From Bacteroidales bacterium (GTDB taxonomy: Bacteria > Bacteroidota > Bacteroidia > Bacteroidales > UBA12170), in the NCBI GenBank assembly GCA_027858955.1, contig JAQIBR010000203.1, forward strand, positions 1 to 38,944: DNA of 38,944 nucleotides. Reading direction: 5' to 3'. The notes under the pieces are model-generated. The model saw nothing but the letters and a program-made list of their open reading frames with translations, did not search any database and was not told the DNA's origin. Both the position numbers and the translations under genes were made by a program. Positions 32,204 through 38,944 of the stretch are shown in pieces (position 1 is the stretch's first letter; every line of letters begins with the position of its first letter).

Positions 32204-32821
32204 ATGGGATTAAAGCATTATTTTTCTAGCGATCCAGATAAAAGAGCTCGTTTCATATTTAATTTTATCGCTCCTATTTATGGTTATTTGGGTACCTCAT
32301 TAGAACGCAATTTTGTGTACTCTATGAATGCCGTAGAAAAGTATATTCCTATAAAGGGGAAAGCAGTAATTGATCTCGGAACCGGAACTGGAGCTTGGGC
32401 TGCTAATTTTAAACATCGTGGGGCTGATCAAGTAATGGGTCTTGATTTTGCAGGAAAAATGCTGGATAAAGCTAAAACAAATTATCCTAATATGGAATTT
32501 GTTCACGGCGATGCAGAAAACCTAGAAAACTTTGCTGATAATTCTTTCGATATTGTGACAGCGTCTTTTGTATTGCATGGATTGAAAGAACATAAAAGAG
32601 CCAATATGCTAAGAGAAATGCGTAGAGTTTCTAGAAAGCATATTGTGATTCACGATTTTATTGGAGAAACTCCACTATTTATACGTTTCTTGGAATTTAT
32701 GGAACGCAGTGATTATAAGTTCTTTAAAATAAATATTTGCAAGGAATTAAAAGCCCATTTTATCAATGCAAGAAAGATTCCAACAAAATTTGGAACTGGA
32801 ATTTATATTGCGGAAAAATAA
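32204..32821 (+). CDS. Class I SAM-dependent methyltransferase (UbiE/methyltransf_11-like)
   Basis: A 205-residue Rossmann-fold methyltransferase. Motif I VIDLGTGTGAW (~49-59) binds SAM, GLDFAGKML (~73-81) is the acidic strand-2 loop, GDAENL (~96-101) precedes motif II, and FDIVTASFVLHGL (~108-120) and an R-rich helix follow. Similarity to UbiE/MenG is general; the substrate cannot be deduced. The gene converges on the thioesterase gene with only 2 bp between the stop codons, so the two are not co-transcribed. There is no nearby quinone-biosynthesis gene to support a ubiE/menG name. Confidence 0.85.
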   Translation: MGLKHYFSSDPDKRARFIFNFIAPIYGYLGTSLERNFVYSMNAVEKYIPIKGKAVIDLGTGTGAWAANFKHRGADQVMGLDFAGKMLDKAKTNYPNMEFVHGDAENLENFADNSFDIVTASFVLHGLKEHKRANMLREMRRVSRKHIVIHDFIGETPLFIRFLEFMERSDYKFFKINICKELKAHFINARKIPTKFGTGIYIAEK

Positions 32822-32823
32822 GA

Positions 32824-33240
32824 TTATACTTTTTTATCTACTTCCCTTTGAAGAATTTCAACAAACCAATCAGGTGCACGCATCGGACGGTGAGTTTCTC
32901 TATCGATAAAGGCAAGTGCATTTTCACCTGTATTTATTTTTTTTCCATTCTCATTAAAAATTTCGTAATAAAAAGTTATTCTGGCTTTTGGCATTTCTGA
33001 AATTTTAACTTTTATCGTAAGTAAATCATCGTAAAAAGCAGGGGAGTAGAAGCGAGAATTTTGGTAAATTAAAGGCATAACAACGCCTCTTTCTTCAATC
33101 TCTTTATAACTCAAGCCCATAGTTCGAATAGCAGCTGCTCGTCCCACCTCGTAATAAGTAGCATAATGTCCGTTGTAAACAAAGCCCGATTGATCGACTT
33201 CGGAATAGCGTATTCGAAAAGTAGTAGTAAATTCCAGCAT
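32824..33240 (-). CDS. Hotdog-fold acyl-CoA thioesterase (4HBT / YbgC-like)
   Basis: Hydrolyses acyl-CoA thioesters. The catalytic segment SEVDQSGFVYNGHYATYYEVGR is split by the usual Asp (residue 16 from the start used) and the long helix; MPLIYQNSRFYSPAFYDDLL and ITFYYEIFNENG are the following strands. I use the ATG at 33240 (138 residues), which starts six residues before the first strand; an in-frame ATG at 33258 adds MNKKLN. YbgC-like enzymes often sit with tol-pal genes, but not here, so the natural substrate is open. Confidence 0.88.
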   Translation of the reverse strand: MLEFTTTFRIRYSEVDQSGFVYNGHYATYYEVGRAAAIRTMGLSYKEIEERGVVMPLIYQNSRFYSPAFYDDLLTIKVKISEMPKARITFYYEIFNENGKKINTGENALAFIDRETHRPMRAPDWFVEILQREVDKKV

Positions 33241-33364
33241 ATTTAGTTTTTTATTCAAATGTAAGAATTTTGATAGTTTAAGCCAAGATTATTCTCAATT
33301 TTATTGTGCATAACAATATTGAAAATCAATAGTTTTAGCATTCAAAAAAATCTAAAATTATCGG

Positions 33365-33395
33365 TTGTTTAATCAACAAAATATATTTACTTTTG
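33365..33395 (+). promoter_or_regulatory. Promoter of rpsA
   Basis: TTG at 33365-33367, a 20-bp gap, then TACTTTTG at 33388-33395, an exact match to the -7 consensus. The predicted leader is about 105 nt, long enough for autoregulatory structure; I did not identify a defined fold in it. Confidence 0.6.
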
Positions 33396-33505
33396 CAGCC
33401 CAATTAGAAAATAATTTAAATAATTGATTATTAACCCGGTTGATGATATTGTTAGATTGGGACAAAGGAATCTACCATAGAGTGTCGACAGACATAAAAT
33501 CACAT

Positions 33506-35476
33506 ATGAGTGAAGAACAAAAAAAAGATGAAAAAGCAGTAGAAAATTCTACTGAAAATCAAGAAGTAAAACAAGATGAAGTTTCTGAAACTAAAGAAGA
33601 AGCTGTAGCTGAAGTTAAAGAAGAAGTTGTAGCTAAAGTTAAAGAAGAAGTTGTAGCTGAAGTTAAAGAAGAAGTTGTGGCGGAAGTTAAAGAAGAAAAA
33701 GTTGAAGAAGCATTTGACTGGGATTCTTTTGGTAAAAAGCAAGAAGTATATTCTAAAAAAGATCGTGAAAAATTAGAAAGTACATATTCAAATACTCTAA
33801 AATCAGTAAATGAAAATGAAGTAATTGATGGTATTGTTGTTGGTAAAAACAATCGCGAAGTAATTGTTAACATTGGTTTCAAATCTGATGGTGTTATCTC
33901 TCTTTCTGAATTGAGATACAAAAGCGATTTAAAAGTTGGTGATACAATTGAAGTTTATGTTGAAAGCCAAGAAGATTTAAGTGGTCAATTGATACTTTCT
34001 CACAAAAAAGCACGTATTCTACGTTCTTGGGATCGTGTAAATGCTGCTCATGATAACGACGAAATTATTACTGGTTTTGTTAAGAGTCGTACAAAAGGTG
34101 GTTTAATTGCTGATGTATTTGGTATTGAATCCTTCTTACCTGGTTCTCAAATCGATGTTAAACCTATCCGCGATTACGATATCTATGTTGGAAAAAACAT
34201 GGAATTCAAAGTAGTTAAAATCAACCACGAATTTAAAAACGTAGTTGTTTCACATAAAGCTCTAATAGAAGATGAATTAGAAGCTCAAAAAATTGAAATC
34301 ATTGCTAAACTTGAAAAAGGCCAGGTTCTTGAAGGTATCGTTAAGAATATTACTTCTTACGGTGTGTTTATCGATCTAGGTGGTGTTGATGGTTTAATAC
34401 ACATTACTGACTTAAGTTGGGGTAGAATAAATCATCCAGAAGAAGTTGTTACATTGGATGAAAAAATCAATGTGGTTATACTTGATTTCGATGAGAACAA
34501 AAAACGTATTGCTTTAGGATTGAAACAATTAACTGCTCACCCTTGGGATGCTTTAAATACTGAATTAAAAATTGGTGATAAAGTTAAAGGTAAAGTTGTT
34601 GTTATTGCTGATTACGGTGCATTTATTGAAATTCAACCTGGTGTTGAAGGTTTAATACATGTTTCTGAAATGAGCTGGTCTCAGCATTTAAGAACTGCCC
34701 ACGACTTTGTTAAAATTGGTGACGAAGTTGAAGCTATCATTATTACTTTAGATCGCGAAGAGCGCAAGATGTCTTTAGGAATGAAACAATTGATTCCTGA
34801 TCCCTGGACTGATATCAAAGGTAGATATCCTGTTGCATCTAAACATAAAGCTACCGTTCGTAACTTTACCAACTTCGGAATCTTTGTTGAATTGGAAGAA
34901 GGTGTTGATGGTTTAATTCATATTTCTGATCTTAGTTGGTCGAAAAAAATTAAGCATCCTGCTGAATTCACAAAAATTGGAGAGGAACTTGAAGTAGTTG
35001 TTATGGATGTTGACGAAGAAAACAGAAGACTTTCTTTAGGTCATAAACAATTGGAAGAAAATCCTTGGGATGTTTTCGAAACTGTATTCGAAATTAATTC
35101 TATCCAAAAAGGTACTGTTCTAACAGTTTCTGATAAAGGTGCTGTTGTTTCTCTTCCATATGGTGTTGAAGGTTTTGCTCCTTCTCGTCATATCAAGAAA
35201 GAAGACAAGAGCAATATGAAGGTTGATGATGTTCTTGAATTTAAAGTTATTGAATTCTCTAAAGAGAACAAAAAAATCATTCTTTCTCACACTTTCATTT
35301 GGAAAGATGAAAAACCTGAAAAAACAGAATCAGAAAGCAAAAAACCTGCTAAAGCTAAACGTGCTTCTGCTAAGAAAGTTGCCGAATCTTCTAGTGATAG
35401 CACTACTCTTGGTGATATCGCTGGTGAATTGGGCGCTTTAAAAACTGCAATGGAAAAATCAGAAAAGAAAAAGTAA
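33506..35476 (+). CDS. rpsA: 30S ribosomal protein S1 with repetitive acidic N-terminus
   Basis: Helps the 30S subunit capture and unfold mRNA. I start at the ATG at 33506 (MSEEQKKDEKAVEN, 656 residues); an in-frame ATG at 33440 would add an unrelated stretch inside the leader. Residues ~1-75 are acidic and contain imperfect KEEVVAEV repeats encoded by 24-bp units. Six S1 (OB-fold) domains follow; the middle ones are the most canonical (YGVFIDLGGVDGLIHITDLSW, cut here as one blade; YGAFIEIQPGVEGLIHVSE; FGIFVELEEGVDGLIHISD). The tail is Lys/Ala/Ser-rich. It carries highly expressed-type codon use and is followed by a strong terminator. S1 matters in this phylum because Shine-Dalgarno sites are rare. 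Confidence 0.95.
   Translation: MSEEQKKDEKAVENSTENQEVKQDEVSETKEEAVAEVKEEVVAKVKEEVVAEVKEEVVAEVKEEKVEEAFDWDSFGKKQEVYSKKDREKLESTYSNTLKSVNENEVIDGIVVGKNNREVIVNIGFKSDGVISLSELRYKSDLKVGDTIEVYVESQEDLSGQLILSHKKARILRSWDRVNAAHDNDEIITGFVKSRTKGGLIADVFGIESFLPGSQIDVKPIRDYDIYVGKNMEFKVVKINHEFKNVVVSHKALIEDELEAQKIEIIAKLEKGQVLEGIVKNITSYGVFIDLGGVDGLIHITDLSWGRINHPEEVVTLDEKINVVILDFDENKKRIALGLKQLTAHPWDALNTELKIGDKVKGKVVVIADYGAFIEIQPGVEGLIHVSEMSWSQHLRTAHDFVKIGDEVEAIIITLDREERKMSLGMKQLIPDPWTDIKGRYPVASKHKATVRNFTNFGIFVELEEGVDGLIHISDLSWSKKIKHPAEFTKIGEELEVVVMDVDEENRRLSLGHKQLEENPWDVFETVFEINSIQKGTVLTVSDKGAVVSLPYGVEGFAPSRHIKKEDKSNMKVDDVLEFKVIEFSKENKKIILSHTFIWKDEKPEKTESESKKPAKAKRASAKKVAESSSDSTTLGDIAGELGALKTAMEKSEKKK
33605..33700 (+). 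repeat. 24-bp tandem repeats within rpsA
   Basis: Units at 33605, 33629, 33653 and 33677, each reading GTAGCTGAAGTTAAAGAAG plus 5 bases with few changes (the fourth is extended by one codon). They encode VAEVKEEV units, a charged helix-prone linker. Confidence 0.85.
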
Positions 35477-35501
35477 TATTTTCTTTTTATTGATTCACTA
35501 T

Positions 35502-35537
35502 AAAATCCTATCTCGCATTGCGAGATGGGATTTTTTC
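35502..35537 (+). terminator. Rho-independent terminator of rpsA
   Basis: Left arm AAAATCCTATCTCGCA and right arm TGCGAGATGGGATTTT, with one G-T pair and a T-run, 25 bp after the rpsA stop. Confidence 0.88.
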
Positions 35538-35569
35538 TTTTTAAGAAGGCATAAGGATTTCATTGTTTG

Positions 35570-35587
35570 AGACCTTTGCAAAGGTCT
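35570..35587. repeat. Perfect 18-bp palindrome
   Basis: AGACCTTTGCAAAGGTCT lies between the converging rpsA and dehydratase terminators. It may be an auxiliary stop or a dispersed palindrome. Confidence 0.6.
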
Positions 35588-35601
35588 TTATTCAAAGGCA
35601 T

Positions 35602-35636
35602 AAAAAAAAGCGACTATCGGAAGATAAATCGCTTTT
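35602..35636 (-). terminator. Rho-independent terminator of the fused dehydratase gene
   Basis: Minus-strand hairpin with arms AAAAGCGA and TCGCTTTT and a 15-nt loop, followed by further T residues on the minus strand, 18 bp after the stop. Confidence 0.75.
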
Positions 35637-35653
35637 GCTTTTATTATTTTTGT

Positions 35654-37456
35654 TTAGAACAATCCACCTTGCTGGTATATTTCCATTTGAACTTCGTAAA
35701 AAGGAGTTGCTTGAATTTTAGTTTTTTTAGTCTTATTTTCAATAATTCCTGTTTCAAAATCCACTTTAATTTGATCACCATCTTTTAGTTGCAAAGCTTC
35801 TACAGATTGATAAGTAATAATAGGAAAGGCTGCGTTTATGGCATTTCTTTCATAAATAGCACCAAATGATTCTGCAATAATAGCCTGAATACCAAGTGAT
35901 TTAAAACAGTCGACAGCTTGCTGACGAGAACTTCCACTTCCGAAATTTTTGGTAACAACCACAATGTCACCAGGCTTAGATTTTCTAGTGAAGTCTTCGT
36001 ATCCTTTTAAATTATCAAAAGTATATTGCCCCATTTCTGCTAATTCAGTTATAGCCAAATAGCGATTATGGAAAATCATGTCTGTATCTATATTGTCTTC
36101 TTTGATATACCAAACGCGACCTTCTATAATATTCGGTTTTTCATTTATCTGATCATCAACTAGCGCTTTCTGAATTCGATCTAGTTTCTCTTCAGGATGA
36201 AAAGTTAAAGGAACCTCTGGAATATGAAACTCATCAGTAATATAACCAGCAATTGCAGAAGCAGCAGCAGAAGCTGGTGATGCTAAATACACACTTCCTT
36301 TTCCTTGTTTTCCTGGAAAATTTCGATTACCTGTACTGATTGTAATTTCGCCTGGTCCGTTTTGTCCAACTTGTCCAGCTGCACAGCCTGCACAACCGGC
36401 ATTTGAGACCAATGCTCCGGCTTCTTTAAAAATGCTAAACAAACCTTCGTTCATCGATTGTATCCAAACTTCATCAGTGGAAGGAACTATTTTTAGCACA
36501 ACTCCTGGAGCTACTTTGCGTCCTTTTAAAATACGTGCGACTTGGCGCATATCTTCAATGCGACCGTTGGTACAACTTCCTACAAAAGCAGAATCGATTT
36601 TAATTTTATCTTGTTTTGGAATGGCAATTGTATCGTGGGGAGCTCCCGGGAGAGAAACCATAGGAACAAATTTACTTGCATCAATTTCAATGGTTTTTGC
36701 ATAAACGGCATTTTCGTCAGCTGCTATTTTTTCCAATTTTCTGCCACACGCATTTTCGGCGAAATCCATTATCTCATCGTTGGGAGGGAAGAGAAGAATT
36801 ATCACACCCATCTCAGTTCCCATGCTGGCAATTGTAATCCTGTCGGAAAGGCTTAATTTATCGATAAGCTCACCATGTAATTCAACTGAATATCCGAGTA
36901 AAGTATTAGCGCCAAATTCATTCAGAAGATTCAATACAATATCTTTAGATGTAACATTATCAGGTGCTAAACCTTTAAAAACTAACTTGACAGATTCGGG
37001 GACTTTAAACCATATTTTTCCCCTATTAAATGCGGCTGCAATATCCTGATCGCCCATCCCTTGACCAAATGCTCCAATAGCACCTAAAATATTGGCATGA
37101 GAATCGGTAGTAACAGCTGTAGAGCCAGGAACTACTAATCCTTCGTTTATCATTGTATGTGTTCCAATTCCTTTGTCAATATCGTATACTTTTACGCCAT
37201 TATTTCTTGCCCACACACGTACAACTTGTTGATTTACAGCATATTTTTGATCGGATCCTGTTGGATTGGTATCGAAAGTAAAAAAAGTCTTTGACGCATT
37301 TTCAATAGCCAAGTCCTTTTCAATCATAGTTTTAACTACATTTGGGCCACCAAAATCGCGAGCAGCACGAGCATCTATTTCAATATCAACAATATCACCG
37401 GGTTTAACGGTAACGTATTTAGAGTGATTGGCAATTATTTTTTCAATTAGATTCAT
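35654..37456 (-). CDS. Fused large+small subunit aconitase-family hydro-lyase
   Basis: [4Fe-4S] dehydratase of the aconitase/isopropylmalate isomerase superfamily, 600 residues from the ATG at 37456 (an ATG at 37483 adds nine residues). The large-subunit part (1-~420) holds VTTDSHAN, GSCTNGR (Cys295) and GCAGCAAG (Cys355, Cys358), the three cluster ligands. After a linker, the small swivelling domain (~435-600) has DNIDTDMI, HNRYL and NFGSGSSRQQA. LeuC and LeuD are normally separate proteins; here they are one chain. Just upstream on the same strand is an isocitrate/isopropylmalate dehydrogenase-like gene, so citrate-isocitrate isomerisation is as likely as leucine synthesis. I therefore give no symbol. 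Confidence 0.88.
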   Translation of the reverse strand: MNLIEKIIANHSKYVTVKPGDIVDIEIDARAARDFGGPNVVKTMIEKDLAIENASKTFFTFDTNPTGSDQKYAVNQQVVRVWARNNGVKVYDIDKGIGTHTMINEGLVVPGSTAVTTDSHANILGAIGAFGQGMGDQDIAAAFNRGKIWFKVPESVKLVFKGLAPDNVTSKDIVLNLLNEFGANTLLGYSVELHGELIDKLSLSDRITIASMGTEMGVIILLFPPNDEIMDFAENACGRKLEKIAADENAVYAKTIEIDASKFVPMVSLPGAPHDTIAIPKQDKIKIDSAFVGSCTNGRIEDMRQVARILKGRKVAPGVVLKIVPSTDEVWIQSMNEGLFSIFKEAGALVSNAGCAGCAAGQVGQNGPGEITISTGNRNFPGKQGKGSVYLASPASAAASAIAGYITDEFHIPEVPLTFHPEEKLDRIQKALVDDQINEKPNIIEGRVWYIKEDNIDTDMIFHNRYLAITELAEMGQYTFDNLKGYEDFTRKSKPGDIVVVTKNFGSGSSRQQAVDCFKSLGIQAIIAESFGAIYERNAINAAFPIITYQSVEALQLKDGDQIKVDFETGIIENKTKKTKIQATPFYEVQMEIYQQGGLF

Positions 37457-37540
37457 TTCTATTATTTCAAGGTTTAAAAACAAGGAATTAATGCTAAAAT
37501 TAAAGCTATAATATGATACTATTTTTTGAAGTCATCTTTT

Positions 37541-37653
37541 CGCCACAAAAACACAAAAACACAAAATTTCACCAAAAAATAAAAATTATACAAGATTTTT
37601 GTGGGTTTTAGTGTGTTGTTCCATAGGAATCCCTGCGGGAGTGATTTAGTGGC
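37541..37653. repeat. MITE-like element with imperfect terminal inverted repeats
   Basis: The left end CGCCACAAAAACAC (37541-37554) pairs imperfectly with the right end GTGATTTAGTGGC (37641-37653). Inside are ACAAAAAC-rich direct repeats on the left, a TTTTGTGGGTTTTAGTGTG stretch on the right, and a small palindrome TCCCTGCGGGA (37630-37640). No coding potential. It fills the gap between the dehydratase and HD genes. Confidence 0.55.
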
Positions 37654-37675
37654 TATTTAATTTTTAACATAAAAT

Positions 37676-38227
37676 TTAAACTTTTAATCGTTCTTTAAAT
37701 GGGAGGAAAGTCATAAAATCGGCATGATGTACTACATAAGCTTCTGTACTACGTTTTACCATATCTCCTTCGCCAGCATGAGCAGCGATAATATGACAAA
37801 CTTCTGCAGGAACACCTGCATGTTCGGCTATTGATACACCAGAGAATGGATGTCGTAAGTATTTTCCATAATTACCTTGAACAGCATTTCCCTCTGTATC
37901 TAGTTCGTACTCTAGTAGTTTTCCAACATCTGCTAAAATTGCACCGGCAATTAAAACGTCCATATCAACAGTAAGTTCACCATGATACATATCGTTAATC
38001 TTTTGTCCGGCATCACGCGCAATATGAACTACCGATCGTTTGTGGTCCATAAAGGTTACTTTTAAATCTGGACCACAAAGCAATGTAAAAGGAATTCTAT
38101 TTAAATCAGCAGGAGTTAAAACACTTTTTTCTAGAGCTAATTCCCAAGTTTTTGCTGTTTTATTACGCAAATCTGTGTTTTCAATCCAATTTAGTTCGGG
38201 CCAAAGATTGTATACTTCTTTTGTCAT
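37676..38227 (-). CDS. HD-domain family protein lacking the signature histidine
   Basis: A 183-residue protein with an HD-superfamily helix bundle: first metal-ligand His in SVVHIARDAG, the HD position reading AILADVGKLLEYE, then RHPFSG, AAHAGEGD and VHHADF. HD enzymes are metal-dependent phosphohydrolases. Here the central His of the His-Asp pair is Ala, while the other positions seem kept, so activity may be altered or lost. It lies between the four-helix-bundle gene and the fused dehydratase, all on the minus strand, and could be co-transcribed. Substrate unknown. Confidence 0.8.
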   Translation of the reverse strand: MTKEVYNLWPELNWIENTDLRNKTAKTWELALEKSVLTPADLNRIPFTLLCGPDLKVTFMDHKRSVVHIARDAGQKINDMYHGELTVDMDVLIAGAILADVGKLLEYELDTEGNAVQGNYGKYLRHPFSGVSIAEHAGVPAEVCHIIAAHAGEGDMVKRSTEAYVVHHADFMTFLPFKERLKV

Positions 38228-38253
38228 AATTATCTAGTTTTTATTAAAATTGA

Positions 38254-38292
38254 TGATTAATGAATAGTGATTTGTGAATAGTGATTAGTGAA
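38254..38292. repeat. GTGAATAGTGATTAGTGAA repeat array, downstream side
   Basis: A run of 7-base words of the type TAGTGAA/TAGTGAT between the HD gene and the four-helix-bundle gene. Its inverted counterpart lies on the other side of the four-helix-bundle gene. Confidence 0.7.
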
Positions 38293-38325
38293 ATGTTAGA
38301 AACAGTATGATAATTAAAAATTTGA

Positions 38326-38709
38326 CTATTTTTCCATATTCTTTTTTGCTGTTTGAATACTCTTTACAAATATTGAAATCAGTTCATTGCTTTCATTTAA
38401 AAGAATTTCTAACAATTTTGAATCTACTGAGAACTTTCCTCTAAATATATATTTTAAACCTATTCTTGTTTCTCGAAGTTCTTTTAAACAAATTTTCATC
38501 TTATGAATAAAATCTCTAGATGATTCCGCACTCTGAGCTTCACCATAATTAAATGCTGGCGATGCACTAGATCGTGTTAGTTGATCTTTCAAATATAAAC
38601 CTATATTGCTTTTTGGCAGTTTTTCTATAAGCTCAATTATGTTGATAGAAAAATCAATTAATCTATCTTCAAGGTTAACCCGTTTATATTTAGAACTTTC
38701 GTAGTTCAT
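38326..38709 (-). CDS. Four-helix-bundle protein (23S rRNA intervening-sequence protein family)
   Basis: A 127-residue all-helical protein of the family first seen encoded in 23S rRNA intervening sequences and related to the Avd accessory proteins of diversity-generating retroelements. Typical signatures are KDQLTRSSASPAFNYGEA, RDFIHKMKICLKELRET and the C-terminal LLNESNELISIF. These proteins form pentameric barrels and are thought to bind nucleic acid; no reverse transcriptase or variable repeat is present here, so it is not part of a retroelement. It interrupts an otherwise metabolic gene group and is flanked by inverted GTGATTAGTGAA-type arrays. Confidence 0.9.
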   Translation of the reverse strand: MNYESSKYKRVNLEDRLIDFSINIIELIEKLPKSNIGLYLKDQLTRSSASPAFNYGEAQSAESSRDFIHKMKICLKELRETRIGLKYIFRGKFSVDSKLLEILLNESNELISIFVKSIQTAKKNMEK

Positions 38710-38722
38710 GCTTTTATTTTTT

Positions 38723-38770
38723 ATTCACTATTCACTAATCACTAATTATTGTTCACTAATCACCATTCAC
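38723..38770. repeat. TTCACTATTCACTAATCAC repeat array, upstream side
   Basis: The inverted counterpart of the array at 38254-38292, made of ATTCACT/AATCACT words. It ends 7 bp from the dehydrogenase stop codon. Confidence 0.7.
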
Positions 38771-38776
38771 CTTTCA

Positions 38777-38944
38777 TTAAAGTTTCTCAATTATAGCATC
38801 TGCCATTTGCTGAGTAGAAGCGGCTCCTTTCTCAATAACATTTGGGCGGCCCGCCATCTTCATCATATCGTAAGTTCTAACTTTTCCTTCTGCTATTACT
38901 TCTGCAACTGCTTTCCTGATTTTCTTTGCAATCTCCTGTTCTTC
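38777..38944 (-). CDS. C-terminus of an isocitrate/isopropylmalate dehydrogenase family protein (partial)
   Basis: The last 55 residues of a gene that enters from the right edge; the stop is TTA at 38777-38779. The sequence KVRTYDMMKMAGRP, GAASTQQMADAIIEKL is the characteristic C-terminus of NAD-type isocitrate/isopropylmalate dehydrogenases. The active site lies outside the window, so isocitrate and isopropylmalate activity cannot be separated here. Together with the fused aconitase-family gene on the same strand it suggests either a TCA-cycle or a leucine-pathway pair. Confidence 0.82.
   Translation of the reverse strand, partial: EEQEIAKKIRKAVAEVIAEGKVRTYDMMKMAGRPNVIEKGAASTQQMADAIIEKL

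Noticed and set aside
33500-33921. Minus-strand Phe-rich and Ser/Thr-rich frames opposite rpsA
   Set aside because: They are produced by the Glu/Lys/Val repeats of the S1 N-terminus read backwards.
38326-38709. Accessory protein of a diversity-generating retroelement
   Set aside because: No reverse transcriptase, template repeat or variable repeat is visible nearby; only the family relation to Avd exists.

Overview
The window looks like chromosomal DNA of a member of the Bacteroidota. It is AT-rich. Several genes follow promoters of the form TTG/TTTG, a gap of about 19-23, then TAnnTTTG. It carries lipoprotein FKBP isomerases, a bTHX-type ribosomal protein, a propeller/Y_Y_Y sensor kinase and TPR sensor kinases, all typical of that phylum. 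No rRNA, tRNA, CRISPR array or intact transposase was seen.

Region 1 (1-5140) is housekeeping: ndk (minus), an NrnA-like DHH phosphoesterase, two consecutive FKBP-type lipoprotein isomerases, and a TrmH-like 2'-O-methyltransferase. A hairpin-rich repeat lies at the left edge.

Region 2 (about 5.3-26.3 kb) is the striking part. A decayed kinase tail is followed by six full histidine kinases in a row. They share an almost identical C-terminal transmitter but have completely different sensor halves: an NTF2-like domain plus eight tandem copies of an unnamed ~187-residue unit; periplasmic TPR-type (three kinases); cytoplasmic TPR plus GAF; and a periplasmic propeller. None carries a fused receiver. 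They are followed at once by a stand-alone receiver and by a receiver fused to a class III nucleotide cyclase predicted to make cAMP. The layout suggests many sensors feeding one or two receivers with a cyclic-nucleotide output. In five of the six kinases a 21-bp element, in 1 to 5 tandem copies, is inserted in frame at the same point of the ATPase domain, between the N box and the G1 box.

Region 3 (26.4-33.3 kb) holds bTHX fused to a histone-H1-like Lys/Ala tail, an inverted pair of three-hairpin elements, a DNA polymerase III alpha subunit with an N-terminal DEDDh exonuclease (minus), a SAM methyltransferase and a hotdog thioesterase.

Region 4 (33.4-38.9 kb) holds ribosomal protein S1, then a minus-strand group: the C-terminus of an isocitrate/isopropylmalate dehydrogenase, a four-helix-bundle protein flanked by GTGATTAGTGAA-type repeats, an HD-family protein lacking the signature His, and a fused large+small aconitase-family dehydratase.
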